Source: Bacillus sp. V2I10 (GTDB taxonomy: Bacteria; Bacillota; Bacilli; Bacillales; Bacillaceae). Taken from it: DNA of 64,000 nucleotides. The notes under the pieces were generated by a model. The model was not told the DNA's origin and did no database searches. It worked only from the letters and a program-made list of their open reading frames with translations. Position numbers and translations under genes: made by a program. How positions within the stretch are numbered: the stretch's first letter is position 1; each line of letters starts with the position of its first letter. The stretch spans positions 4,240,001-4,304,000 of the forward strand of contig NZ_JAUSYV010000001.1 of assembly GCF_030817055.1 (NCBI RefSeq), read 5' to 3'. Below are positions 43,793 through 52,212 of the stretch, in pieces.

Positions 43793-44062
43793 TTACCAGC
43801 TGGCTTTTTTCACTCCTGGAATCTGACCCTTGTGAGCATATTCTCTGAAAGCAATTCTGGAAAGTTTAAATTTTCTTAAGTATCCTCTCGGTCTTCCAGT
43901 TACTTCACATCTGTTTTTTAAACGTGTTGGCGATGAGTCTCGAGGCAGCTTTCTAAGAGCTTCAAAATCTCCATTTTGTTTCAGCTCAATTCGTAATTCT
44001 CTATATTTCTCAACTAATGCCTGACGTTTTTTCTCTTTTGCAACTTTCGACTTTTTTGCCAC
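43793..44062 (-). CDS. rpsN: 30S ribosomal protein S14, zinc-independent (alternative) form
   Basis: The 89 residues match the long, C-minus S14 (B. subtilis RpsN2/YhzA): AKKSKVAKEKKRQALVEKYRELR (in parts), LPRDSSPTRLKNRCEVTGRPRGY, and a KGQIPGVKKASW end. The zinc-binding CxxC pairs of the standard S14 are absent. The start is probably GTG 44062, eight bases after AAGGA. A Zur-type box lies 40 bp upstream, so it should be made under zinc starvation to replace the zinc form. Confidence 0.93.
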   Translation of the reverse strand: MAKKSKVAKEKKRQALVEKYRELRIELKQNGDFEALRKLPRDSSPTRLKNRCEVTGRPRGYLRKFKLSRIAFREYAHKGQIPGVKKASW

Positions 44063-44101
44063 TGCTCTCATCCTTTCTTTCATAATTTATTTAATATATA
44101 A

Positions 44102-44124
44102 TAAATCGTAATCATTACTATTTA
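44102..44124. promoter_or_regulatory. Zur box upstream of the alternative S14 gene
   Basis: TAAATCGTAATCATTACTATTTA in outline: half-site TAAATCGTAAT, then ATTACTATTTA, one mismatch from a perfect dyad and the same as the box at 45828-45850 otherwise. Confidence 0.88.
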
Positions 44125-44210
44125 AACACGGATTGAATTAGATTTCAAATACTCTCTGTTAGACGTATCCTAAAACTTAGAAATATCAAAGGTCTACGTG
44201 AGCATAATAC

Positions 44211-44567
44211 TCAAGTAACAAACAGAAAATATTTTATTTTTTGTTTTGTCTTTTCCTGATTTTTAATCACTTTCTCTGTATAGTCGATCCATTTATGGTT
44301 GTCTATTTTTTTTTCCAGTTCTCGGTTTATTTCATTTTCAATCTGCTTCATCAATCTATATGTTTCATCCACTGTCATACAAAAATGATTAGCCGCTTGC
44401 TGAAATGGAGACCTTTGGATAAGAAGGTTCAGAAATTGCTCTTTTGTCTCACATTGTGAAGCCAGTCTATCTTCCAAACTTTCAATGTATTGATACAGGT
44501 TTTTTTTCTTCGGAGGCAGCCCTGCAATAATGCTGCGTGTTAAGATATTCATTAGCTTTTCGTTCAT
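44211..44567 (-). CDS. Hypothetical protein with a possible helix-turn-helix (118 aa)
   Basis: Not recognised. A charged, mostly helical protein. Residues about 55-85 (RSPFQQAANHFCMTVDETYRLMKQIENEI, in parts) have the spacing of a helix-turn-helix. I start at ATG 44567, six bases after GAGGTG. It lies 41 bp downstream of the zinc GTPase gene in the same direction and no terminator is visible between, so it is probably cotranscribed and Zur-controlled. Confidence 0.65.
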   Translation of the reverse strand: MNEKLMNILTRSIIAGLPPKKKNLYQYIESLEDRLASQCETKEQFLNLLIQRSPFQQAANHFCMTVDETYRLMKQIENEINRELEKKIDNHKWIDYTEKVIKNQEKTKQKIKYFLFVT

Positions 44568-44608
44568 CACCTTCACCTCTTATACATAAAATCAATCTGC
44601 AAATAGCG

Positions 44609-45814
44609 TTATTCATTCGAAATAGGTATCTCCCAGTCAAACGGATCCTCAAGTTTGTTCCACTCGGAATCAAATTCATCATTTGTAAGTAAACATTTAT
44701 CCAATAGCTTCACAACATCACGTTCGTTCATATCAACCCCAATAAACACAAGCTGTGTCATTCGATCTCCGAACTCCGGATCCCATTCTGCTTGTATATG
44801 AGGGTTCTCTTTCAATAGTGCATCCCGTTCTAGTACGGGCAAAGTTGCTACCCAATAAGACACGGGTTCGATAATGATAGAAGGTCCTGCTTGTGAGACA
44901 GAAAGGGCAAGATGATTTCTTGTAGCACACCAGGCTATTCCTTTGACCCTGACCACATTCCCTGAAAGAGAATGCATTAATTGATAAAAACGGTCACTGT
45001 GAAAAGGCAGTCTTCGTTTATAGACAAACGATGTGATGCCGTATTCTTGTGTTTCCGGCTGATGGTCTTTATGCCCGGTAGTTAACTCTTTAATCCATCC
45101 AGCAGATTCACTTGCTTTTTCGAAGTCAAAAAGACCAGTTTGAAGAATTTCAGCGGGCTTAACTTGGCCTTTTACTGTTCGAATGAACCGCGCTCCCGTC
45201 TGAAGCTTTCTTAATACCTGTTCAAGTTTATGTAATGCTTCCTCTGTTACGAGATCGCACTTGTTTATAATGAGAACATCACAAAATTCAATTTGATCCA
45301 ATAATAAGTCAGCAATTTCTCTATTATCTTCTTCACTTAATGCTTCTTTTCGATCAATCAGACTATCACCTGATTTGAAATCATGCCAAAACCGATTTGC
45401 ATCAACGACCGTAACCATTGTATCCAGCCTGCAAAAACGAGTAAGGTCTATCCCCAGCTCCTCGTCGATATATGAGAAGGTTTGAGCCACAGGAACTGGC
45501 TCACTAATACCTGTTGATTCGATTACGATGTAGTCAATATTTCCTTCCTGCGCAAGTTTTTCAACTTCGACAAGCAGGTCTTCACGAAGCGTGCAGCAAA
45601 TGCAGCCGTTTGACATCTCGACTAACTTTTCTTCAGTTCTCTTTAACCCTCCCCCTTGCTTTATCGTTTCTGCATCTATATTGATTTCGCTCATATCATT
45701 AACGATAACAGCAACTCTAAGCCCTTCTTGATTTTGAAGGATATGATTTAATATGGTTGTTTTGCCGGCTCCTAAATATCCGCTTAAAACTGTTACAGGA
45801 ATTTTTTTGGTCAA
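44609..45814 (-). CDS. zagA: COG0523 GTPase, zinc metallochaperone (ZagA/YciC type)
   Basis: The 401 residues carry a P-loop (GYLGAGKTTILNHIL), the metal motif CxCC in SNGCICCTLREDL (about residue 70), the NKCDLV guanine site, and a CobW C-terminal domain. The family moves zinc to client enzymes such as FolE under zinc limitation. The start is TTG 45814. A perfect 23-bp Zur box lies 14 bp upstream of it. In B. subtilis yciC (zagA) is among the most strongly Zur-repressed genes. Confidence 0.92.
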   Translation of the reverse strand: MTKKIPVTVLSGYLGAGKTTILNHILQNQEGLRVAVIVNDMSEINIDAETIKQGGGLKRTEEKLVEMSNGCICCTLREDLLVEVEKLAQEGNIDYIVIESTGISEPVPVAQTFSYIDEELGIDLTRFCRLDTMVTVVDANRFWHDFKSGDSLIDRKEALSEEDNREIADLLLDQIEFCDVLIINKCDLVTEEALHKLEQVLRKLQTGARFIRTVKGQVKPAEILQTGLFDFEKASESAGWIKELTTGHKDHQPETQEYGITSFVYKRRLPFHSDRFYQLMHSLSGNVVRVKGIAWCATRNHLALSVSQAGPSIIIEPVSYWVATLPVLERDALLKENPHIQAEWDPEFGDRMTQLVFIGVDMNERDVVKLLDKCLLTNDEFDSEWNKLEDPFDWEIPISNE

Positions 45815-45827
45815 GAAGCTCTCTCCT

Positions 45828-45850
45828 TAAATCGTAATTATTACGATTTA
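45828..45850. promoter_or_regulatory. Perfect Zur box upstream of zagA
   Basis: TAAATCGTAAT, T, ATTACGATTTA: a perfect dyad matching the known Zur consensus AAATCGTAATNATTACGATTT in halves. It covers the position where the leader starts, so binding would block transcription. Confidence 0.95.
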
Positions 45851-45974
45851 AATATAAGGCATTTCCCTCCCTCTGTAAAGCACTACTATAAGATTATTGT
45901 GGCTAAAGTGTATTTTATGTTTTAAATAAACGATACTTCTTCTAAATCTAACCTCCCAAGTTAGTACAATGCAA

Positions 45975-46258
45975 AAGGAACTGCTGCAACAGTTCCTTCC
46001 ATTACTCACCATATTTGAATTGATTTCAATATTTAAGAGTGCTAGTTAAGCTGAAAATTGCCACTCGTATTTTTTCGGACTAGTATTCTTCCGGCTTGCT
46101 CAAGACGTATATCCTTTAGGAAATTTCTATAAAAGATGCTATCCTTTATTATTTGATTACCGATAAATGTTTAATCCAAAAAAGTACCAAGTACTACTAT
46201 TGATATTATTTCATCTACTGGAAGTTCCCTTTGTTATTCAATTAAAGCGACCTATTGG
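45975..46258. repeat. Gene-free gap with a stem-loop and a dispersed repeat copy
   Basis: AAGGAACTG (45975-45983) pairs with CAGTTCCTT (45990-45998). At 46234-46258 the run TTATTCAATTAAAGCGACC is a diverged copy of the repeat family seen at 61311, 63771 and 63811. No coding frame between 45851 and 46321 is convincing. Confidence 0.45.
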
Positions 46259-46321
46259 TGAAGACTCTTTGAGAAGCTCGATGATCGAAATGCCTAAAAT
46301 GTCAACCGCCACAAGTTAAGG

Positions 46322-46744
46322 TTATTCCTTGATTTCCCACTGCGGATTCCAGACTACTTCCCACAGATGGCCATCTGGGTCTTGAAAGTGGGCAGAATAT
46401 CCTCCCCAAAATGTGTCGTGTGCCGGATCAGTTATAATAGCACCAGCTTTTTTCGCCTGTTCCATTACGTTATCAACTTCTTCTTTACTGCATACATTGT
46501 GACCAATAGTAAATTCGGCAGGACTTGATGCAGTATAAGGAACCTTTGCCTCATGAGCTATATCTTTGCGATTCCAAATTGCAAGCTTTGAACCTGATTG
46601 CAAGTCAAAAAAGGCAACGGCGCCATGCTCAAATTCTTTACCAACTATACCTTCTGTCGGAAACCCCAGTCCGTCTCGATAGAATTTTAACGATCTTTCC
46701 AAATCATCTACACCCAATGTAATTACAGTAATTCGTGGTTTCAT
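46322..46744 (-). CDS. VOC-fold protein (glyoxalase/bleomycin-resistance superfamily)
   Basis: The 140 residues make two beta-alpha-beta modules: ITVITLGVDDLERSLKFYRDGLGF at the start, FEHGAVAFFDLQ, then DTFWGGYSAHFQDPDGHLWEVVWNP at the end (in parts), where His and Glu are metal-ligand positions. It is a cytosolic lyase- or dioxygenase-like protein of unknown substrate. A ribosome site (GGAGGGA) precedes ATG. Confidence 0.85.
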   Translation of the reverse strand: MKPRITVITLGVDDLERSLKFYRDGLGFPTEGIVGKEFEHGAVAFFDLQSGSKLAIWNRKDIAHEAKVPYTASSPAEFTIGHNVCSKEEVDNVMEQAKKAGAIITDPAHDTFWGGYSAHFQDPDGHLWEVVWNPQWEIKE

Positions 46745-47041
46745 AACTTGCTGATTCCCTCCTTATGATATAAATACCAATTCTTTACGTATCCCCATTT
46801 TATCAGAATCCGAGCGCAAACTAAGAATATTAATCAAAATCGTCCTTCACAAAAATACCTGCCGATCTTAAACAATCTGGTCCTATTTAAAAAGGTTGCC
46901 TTCTTAATTAAAAATCGCGCCCTATAGCTAACTAACAATAAAACTAAAGTCCTCCAAATTGTGAAAATTAATAATAGTTGTAAGATTATGTATGTAAAGG
47001 TTATTCTTTTATTAGAGTTTTTATTGAAAGGAGAAATGAAA

Positions 47042-47959
47042 ATGGAAGAATTATCTTACGTTCTAGTCGACGTTTTTACTGATCAAAGGTTTGGAGGTAA
47101 TCAACTGGCTGTATTTCAATCTTCAAAACCGCTTGATACAGATTTAATGCAAAAAATAGCCCGGGAACTGAACCTATCAGAAACAGTATTTATTTTCCCG
47201 CCTAGCGATCAGACCAAAACAAAAAAAGTACGAATCTTCACTCCGCAAATTGAGTTGCCGGTAGCAGGTCATCCAACAGTCGGAACCGCATTTCTCTTAG
47301 GACTTGAAAATTGGGTAGAGACAGTACAAGGAGTTAATGAGTGGATTTTGGAAGAAGGAGTAGGAGATATTCACGTAACTGTTTATAAAGAGCATGATAA
47401 AATCACAAAGGCCGAAATGAGTCAGCCGATCCCGATATTTGGAGACCTGTATCATGACACCCAGGTCATAGCTGATCTTTTGTCCCTTTCTGTTGACGAA
47501 ATAGATACTAACTTGCCTATTCAATCGATTTCATCTGGTGTCCCTTTCTTATATATTCCTGTACGTTCACTTGATGCCATGAAACGCATCAACTTCCGAA
47601 ATGATGTGTGGCAGCAATCTTTTTCAGCTAATAAGGATACGCAGCATATTTTCGTATTCACGCAAGAAACCGTAAATCCCAGTTCAACGGTACATGGTCG
47701 CATGTTTGCCCCTGCCATGGGGATTACTGAGGATCCCGCTACTGGTAACGCTAGTGGACCTTTAGGGGCTTATCTCATCGAACATGGACTCATTCCATTC
47801 AATGAAAATGGAACATATACCATTCGCAGCGAACAAGGTTTAGAAATGGGCCGTCCTAGTTTTGTTGATATTTCTATCACTAAAGAAGAAAATGATTATA
47901 AAAAAGTCAAAATCGGAGGAGCTTGTGTGAAAGTAGGGGAAGGAAAAATTTTCATATAA
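47042..47959 (+). CDS. PhzF-family isomerase
   Basis: The 305 residues match the PhzF/diaminopimelate-epimerase fold: VDVFTDQRFGGNQLAVF near the start, LNLSETVFI with the catalytic Glu, ELPVAGHPTVGTAFLLG, and EDPATGNASGPLGAYL. PhzF itself isomerises a phenazine precursor; most relatives have unknown substrates. The start is ATG 47042, eight bases after AAAGGAG; a longer in-frame start at 46961 has no ribosome site. A strong terminator follows. Confidence 0.9.
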   Translation: MEELSYVLVDVFTDQRFGGNQLAVFQSSKPLDTDLMQKIARELNLSETVFIFPPSDQTKTKKVRIFTPQIELPVAGHPTVGTAFLLGLENWVETVQGVNEWILEEGVGDIHVTVYKEHDKITKAEMSQPIPIFGDLYHDTQVIADLLSLSVDEIDTNLPIQSISSGVPFLYIPVRSLDAMKRINFRNDVWQQSFSANKDTQHIFVFTQETVNPSSTVHGRMFAPAMGITEDPATGNASGPLGAYLIEHGLIPFNENGTYTIRSEQGLEMGRPSFVDISITKEENDYKKVKIGGACVKVGEGKIFI

Positions 47960-47993
47960 TTGCTTACATGAAAAGAGACGCAGAAGACATACA

Positions 47994-48020
47994 AAAAAGA
48001 CCGAAAAAACCGGTCTTTTT
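47994..48020 (+). terminator. Terminator of the phzF-like gene
   Basis: AAAAAGACCG (47994-48003) pairs with CGGTCTTTTT (48011-48020). Confidence 0.9.
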
Positions 48021-48148
48021 AATTTGAAAGAGGATTAATACCAATGATTATATTATTAGAGAGTAGCAGCCAAAAATGAATACTCCCTGGCAGTATTAAT
48101 ATAATTAATGCAGCTTGACAGCACTAAAACAGAAGGGGAGATTAAAAA

Positions 48149-48691
48149 ATGAATGAAAAATTAAAGAACACTTCTGGAAATACAAATTTACGTAAGCTTC
48201 TGAACAAAGCTATTTCACTGCGTGAAGACGGACGTGCAAAACAAGATATGACTCTTTTGAATGAAGCACGTACTCTCCTTTTAAAAATGTCTGAAGATTA
48301 TCCAGACAACGCAGAGATTAATTATCAGATTGGGATTGTTTATGATAATTCTGGCTTTGGGAAAGAAGCGATCCCTTATTATGTTAAAGCGATTGAGCAA
48401 GGCCTTTCAGAACCAGATCTACAAAGATGTTTACTCGGTCTAGGCAGTACTTATCGTCTTTTGGGGTATTATGATAAAGCGGTTGAAACACTGCATCGCG
48501 GTGTGACTCAGTTTCCTGAACATCGCGGTCTGCAAGTCTTTTATTCACTGGCTTTGTATAATACCGGTAAATATAAAGAAGCAATGGAAATAGTCTTGAT
48601 GAATTTGATGGAAACCACGACTGATGAAAACCTTCAATACTTTAAACGAGGGATTTCTTACTATGCACAGCACCTTGATGAAACCTGGTAA
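48149..48691 (+). CDS. TPR-repeat protein
   Basis: A 180-residue soluble protein with about three tetratricopeptide repeats: NAEINYQIGIVYDNSGFGKEAIPYYVKAIE (about 60-90), then LGLGSTYRLLGYYDKAVETLHRGV, and LQVFYSLALYNTGKYKEAMEIVL (in parts). It resembles the TPR proteins often found alone in Bacillus genomes that bind other proteins. GGGGAG precedes the ATG. Partner not evident. Confidence 0.85.
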   Translation: MNEKLKNTSGNTNLRKLLNKAISLREDGRAKQDMTLLNEARTLLLKMSEDYPDNAEINYQIGIVYDNSGFGKEAIPYYVKAIEQGLSEPDLQRCLLGLGSTYRLLGYYDKAVETLHRGVTQFPEHRGLQVFYSLALYNTGKYKEAMEIVLMNLMETTTDENLQYFKRGISYYAQHLDETW

Positions 48692-48754
48692 TCATTAAAA
48701 GTAGAAAAACGTATAAAGATTTCCTCCTAAAATGCTAATTTTTATGAAAAAATT

Positions 48755-48796
48755 AAACGCAGTGGAATTCATTTACGAATTTCACTGCGTTTTTCA
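48755..48796 (+). terminator. Terminator of the TPR gene
   Basis: AAACGCAGTGgAATTC (48755-48770) pairs with GAATTtCACTGCGTTT (48777-48792), then Ts. Confidence 0.85.
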
Positions 48797-48896
48797 AAGT
48801 TAATTAACTTTATATTAACGCATGGCATTTTCTCTCTACTTATTAGATGAAATTGTATTTTAAGCAGTTAATTTGGAGATAATTTTAAACACTGTG

Positions 48897-48920
48897 GAGC
48901 CGAAAAAGGCTCTTTTTTTT
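48897..48920 (+). terminator. Second stem-loop in the gap after the TPR gene
   Basis: GAGCC (48897-48901), loop GAAAAA, GGCTC (48908-48912), then a T run of eight. No gene is recognised between the two stem-loops. Confidence 0.6.
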
Positions 48921-49018
48921 GTCGCATTTAATGATGAGTAAACATTTGAAATAAGAATGAATAATAGACGTAGTGAATACATTAAATGATGGATAAATAA
49001 TAAGGTGGTTGAACACTT

Positions 49019-49174
49019 ATGACTAAAGAAGAGTGGAAAAAAGCTTTGTTAGAAGAGATTAGGACGGAAAAAGAACGTCATCACGATCTCAACATAAAAA
49101 AAGTCGTCTATCCAACAATGAAAGACGTGATACTAAAACTTATTCCTGTTCCAAGCCTGTTAAAACGGCTATGA
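49019..49174 (+). CDS. Small charged hypothetical protein (51 aa)
   Basis: The reading frame MTKEEWKKALLEEIRTEKER... to a PVPSLLKRL end is a helical, charged peptide of 51 residues. AAGGTGG is ten bases before the ATG and a terminator follows (49205-49223). The family is not recognised. Confidence 0.55.
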   Translation: MTKEEWKKALLEEIRTEKERHHDLNIKKVVYPTMKDVILKLIPVPSLLKRL

Positions 49175-49204
49175 TTGTGACCTGCCATTAATTCCAATCA
49201 AAAA

Positions 49205-49223
49205 AAACCGGCAGTCCCGGTTT
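49205..49223. terminator. Stem-loop between convergent small genes
   Basis: AAACCGG (49205-49211) pairs with CCGGTTT (49217-49223), with A and T runs on the sides. Confidence 0.75.
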
Positions 49224-49227
49224 CCTT

Positions 49228-49464
49228 TTATTTTGCACTGCTGGCACTTAGAAAAGCTTGAATGTTTTTCAATACTGGGTCGTTTTTAGAGACATTGACT
49301 TTGTTAATTTGAACATCAGTCATGCTGCTGTTTTTGATTGTTTCTAAAAAGTGTGATTTATATGTTTCTTTTATAGAAAATTCAGAATCCTGACTTTTTC
49401 TCCAATTTTCATATTCTTCTTCTTCGGAATGGTAAATACGCATATGTGAATTTTGATTTTCCAT
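49228..49464 (-). CDS. Hypothetical protein (78 aa)
   Basis: An acidic soluble protein of 78 residues starting MENQNSHMRIYHSEEEEYENWRK in outline, no membrane segment. GGGAGTG stands before the ATG. It is not recognised; its charged start and repeat-free body give no hint of function. Confidence 0.6.
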   Translation of the reverse strand: MENQNSHMRIYHSEEEEYENWRKSQDSEFSIKETYKSHFLETIKNSSMTDVQINKVNVSKNDPVLKNIQAFLSASSAK

Positions 49465-49526
49465 TTAATTCACTCCCTTTATTCTATTGTATATCCTAAT
49501 CAATATCTATGTAAACACTCAAGCAG

Positions 49527-50297
49527 TTATGGGATTAGAAGGGTTGTATGACAAATATTTTTTCCATATTCAAAAATACTAGTAATTACTTCTTTATCAT
49601 AATCTGTAAATGTGTGCTCTTTACTCTCTATGAGGATAATAACCTTTTTCCCAAACTCTTCTCTAACTGCCATTAAAATATTGGTGTCAATAGATACCTT
49701 ATTCTTTATAAAAACTTGTTTGTCAGGCGATGTTTCAAGAACCAGCCTATCCATTATATTTGTGTAATATGGATTCGAGAATGGTGAAGCACCCGCTTGA
49801 TATTCCCAAACTTGCGCTTGAATATTGATTAAAAGTTCATTTTGAAAGAATTCTTCGTATTTTGCTAAGATTTCTTGAATGGTCCTTTCATATGGGACCG
49901 GGGAATAGGAAGACACTCTTCCTATAAAGTAAGTATTCAACTTCAGAACAGACGATATAAAATGAAATTGGTTTAATTGTTTTTCTTGCTGTTTAGCTAT
50001 TTCCGCAAACTCCACTTCAAATTGCATCACTTTAATTCTCTTTAGAGGGGTTGCAATGACAATCATAGCAACGAAAATTCCTAAAAGCACAACTAAGACG
50101 AATCTCAGAACGGCTAATATAAACGGTGAGAAAATTCTGCCTATAAGGTCATTTCCATCTTTAACAGCGTGAATAGATTGATGATGAAAATATCCTTTTA
50201 TTCCGTATACAACCGCCAGAACAAAGAAAATCAGTATGATGCTGTAATAAATCTTATCTTTATTTTCTTGCAGCATCTTTATTAGCTTTTTCCACAT
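49527..50297 (-). CDS. Membrane-anchored hypothetical protein (256 aa)
   Basis: Two membrane helices near the N-terminus (about residues 18-36 and 60-85), then a soluble domain of 160 residues that starts with a charged helix (FEVEFAEIAKQQEKQLNQ) and reads like a GAF-type sensor (ILIESKEHTFTDYDKEVITSIFEYGKNI at the end, in parts). I start at ATG 50297 (GGGAG eight bases before). A membrane-bound sensor without an output domain is the best guess. Confidence 0.6.
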   Translation of the reverse strand: MWKKLIKMLQENKDKIYYSIILIFFVLAVVYGIKGYFHHQSIHAVKDGNDLIGRIFSPFILAVLRFVLVVLLGIFVAMIVIATPLKRIKVMQFEVEFAEIAKQQEKQLNQFHFISSVLKLNTYFIGRVSSYSPVPYERTIQEILAKYEEFFQNELLINIQAQVWEYQAGASPFSNPYYTNIMDRLVLETSPDKQVFIKNKVSIDTNILMAVREEFGKKVIILIESKEHTFTDYDKEVITSIFEYGKNICHTTLLIP

Positions 50298-50490
50298 CCA
50301 ACCGTTCTCCCTCATTGTCAAATTCTTCTTTAAGTAATGATACCAATTCTTCCCACATAATATCTATACTAATTTTAATAGAATTTTATTGAAAAATTAA
50401 AAAGGCAGCTTTTTAATCTGATGCGTTTTTTCAAAAGAAACAGTTAAAATGACAGTGGTTTTGACATTGCAGCTGACAAAGAATAAACAC

Positions 50491-50520
50491 AAAAGACTCG
50501 CCCATTTGACGAGTCTTTTT
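50491..50520. terminator. Bidirectional stem-loop
   Basis: AAAGACTCG (about 50491-50499) pairs with CGAGTCTTT (about 50509-50517), then Ts. It closes the minus-strand gene at 50539. Confidence 0.75.
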
Positions 50521-50538
50521 CATATTACTGAGCTATGT

Positions 50539-50787
50539 TTACTTCTTGATTTTATTGTCGATTTTATTTCCACGCATAATTTTCTCAAAATCTTCCATCT
50601 TTTCATTCGTCTGAATGTTAGAAAAATGAAATGGGTTTTGGTCTTGAGTGAATTCTTCGTCAGCGGTGATTACTATTCCCATTTGCTTGCCTTGCATGGC
50701 TGTTGAATCATTTATGACGTTTTCATTTTCTCCATCAAAATGGGGAGTTGCTTCACTATTTTGTTCATTCCTTGGCATAATTTTCAT
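50539..50787 (-). CDS. Small hypothetical protein, start uncertain
   Basis: A polar, acidic protein of about 80 residues (MPRNEQNSEATPHFDGENEN then MEDFEKIMRGNKIDNKIKK at the end). AAGGAG is followed by three in-frame ATGs at 50790, 50787 and 50778; the last has a gap of 12 bases and the first two are too close, so the start is unclear. The composition is like small spore-associated proteins, but I do not recognise it. Confidence 0.55.
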   Translation of the reverse strand: MKIMPRNEQNSEATPHFDGENENVINDSTAMQGKQMGIVITADEEFTQDQNPFHFSNIQTNEKMEDFEKIMRGNKIDNKIKK

Positions 50788-50887
50788 CATCTCCTTAGTG
50801 TTAAGATGACTGACTTTAATCAAATCTATTCCTGAATTTGTGTCCCATCTTAGACTTTATTGCAATTGTTACTGGACTTATTCCAGC

Positions 50888-50919
50888 AGAAAAAGCGTCC
50901 TGTGACACAGAAACGCCTT
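50888..50919 (-). terminator. Terminator of the copper operon
   Basis: On the minus strand AAAAAGGCGT...ACGCTTTTT flanks an inner dyad (CTGTG and CACAG). It is 22 bp beyond the stop of the ferredoxin gene. Confidence 0.8.
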
Positions 50920-50940
50920 TTTCGATATAAAGATAAGATG

Positions 50941-51276
50941 TTACAGTTCACTTTCATGGTTCTTAAATGTTTTCCCATCATGGTAATAAAGCTCAGAACT
51001 CAAATGAACATTGTTATTTTCTTTTAATTGCCGAATAAGTTCTTCACTTTTTGTTTTATTCATTTCTTTATACCAGGTTCCTTGTGGATATAGAACAGCG
51101 ATTGGACCATGCTTACATTGGCCGTTACATAATGTTTTTGTTGTGTGAATCTCCTTTTGCAGCTCTAAGTTTTTTAATTCTCCCCTAATGGTCTCTGTTA
51201 CTTCTTCTGCTCCATTCTTTGTGCATGTTTTCCCGCTGCAAATTAATAGATGTTTGCTAACCCCATCTAAGTTCAT
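50941..51276 (-). CDS. 2Fe-2S thioredoxin-like ferredoxin
   Basis: The 111 residues have the thioredoxin-like 2Fe-2S pattern: LLICSGKTCTKNGAEEV with two Cys, then TLCNGQCKHGPIAVLYPQGTWY with the other two. KTKSEELIRQL follows. Such proteins carry electrons or stabilise metal centres. It starts 27 bp after the His-rich copper protein gene and ends the operon. The link with copper may be as an Fe-S target or a reductant; this is inference from position. Confidence 0.8.
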   Translation of the reverse strand: MNLDGVSKHLLICSGKTCTKNGAEEVTETIRGELKNLELQKEIHTTKTLCNGQCKHGPIAVLYPQGTWYKEMNKTKSEELIRQLKENNNVHLSSELYYHDGKTFKNHESEL

Positions 51277-51302
51277 AAAAATTCCCCTTTGTTCTACCCT
51301 TT

Positions 51303-52181
51303 TTATTTGACCTCTATAACAAATGGATAGCTATTTACTTTACCATCAAATTTAAATTCTCCCCACACTTTGTAGATCCCAGGTTTATCAAATTTTGTTT
51401 CAAATACTGTCTTTTCTTCTGATGCAGGGTGCACGTGAACAAATTTCTCGCCCTTATCATCCAAAATAACAACATGGCCTAAAGCCCCCAGATAGGGTTC
51501 TGGAGTAATCCCTTTCGTATCAAAACTTAACGTAACTTCTTTGTTTATTCCTAGCTCTGTAGTTGTTAATTCAACTGTCTTTTCATTGATTGTTTTTGTT
51601 AAGTTAGTATCAGCCTTTAGTGAATTTTCCTCATGTTCACCATGAGCTTTCCCCACATGCAGCTCTATAGGACTAACCTGATAGGCAAGGTTTTTGGGTT
51701 TAATATCAACAAACACTTTATAAGAGTTTTCAGGTAGGTCAAATTTCTGAGTATACATGCCATTTCCTTTTTCCTCAGGATGTAAATGGTAGTAATCTTC
51801 CAAGTCGGCACTAACAATAATCAAATGCATAATTTTTTCGTGTGAAATTTCTAATTTAGGTGAATTTTGATCTTTATCCTTTAAATCAATGGTAATTAAG
51901 CCTTCCTCATATTTTACGTTTGTGACCACTTCACTTTCTGAACGAGCAGCATGATCTGAATGCCCAGAATCCGTCCCCTCACTTTTTTGACTAGTATGAT
52001 CATCGCTATGCTCTTCCTCAGTACTAGTTTCTTTTTTCTCGTTACTATTTGATGCAGCCGAGTGGATATCAGTGTGATCATTATTATTATTCATACTTGC
52101 ATATACGGTATATCCGCCAATTACTAACCCGAGATAAACAATGGCTGAAATCGCCCAGGTAACTATCTTTTTTTGTTTCAT
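51303..52181 (-). CDS. Exported His-rich protein of the copper operon
   Basis: A 292-residue protein with one N-terminal membrane segment (VTWAISAIVYLGLVIGGYTVYA) that is either an anchor or an uncleaved signal. A region of about 60 residues rich in His, Asp, Ser and Glu follows (DHTD, EEHSDDHTS, SGHSDHAA). The rest holds two Ig-like halves, each with a His pair: YYHLHPEEKG and FVHVHPASEEK. It probably binds copper outside the membrane and hands it to, or keeps it from, CopA. It lies 31 bp after copA. Confidence 0.78.
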   Translation of the reverse strand: MKQKKIVTWAISAIVYLGLVIGGYTVYASMNNNNDHTDIHSAASNSNEKKETSTEEEHSDDHTSQKSEGTDSGHSDHAARSESEVVTNVKYEEGLITIDLKDKDQNSPKLEISHEKIMHLIIVSADLEDYYHLHPEEKGNGMYTQKFDLPENSYKVFVDIKPKNLAYQVSPIELHVGKAHGEHEENSLKADTNLTKTINEKTVELTTTELGINKEVTLSFDTKGITPEPYLGALGHVVILDDKGEKFVHVHPASEEKTVFETKFDKPGIYKVWGEFKFDGKVNSYPFVIEVK

Positions 52182-52212
52182 AAAAACACTCCTCTCTTTT
52201 TAATAGATAAAA

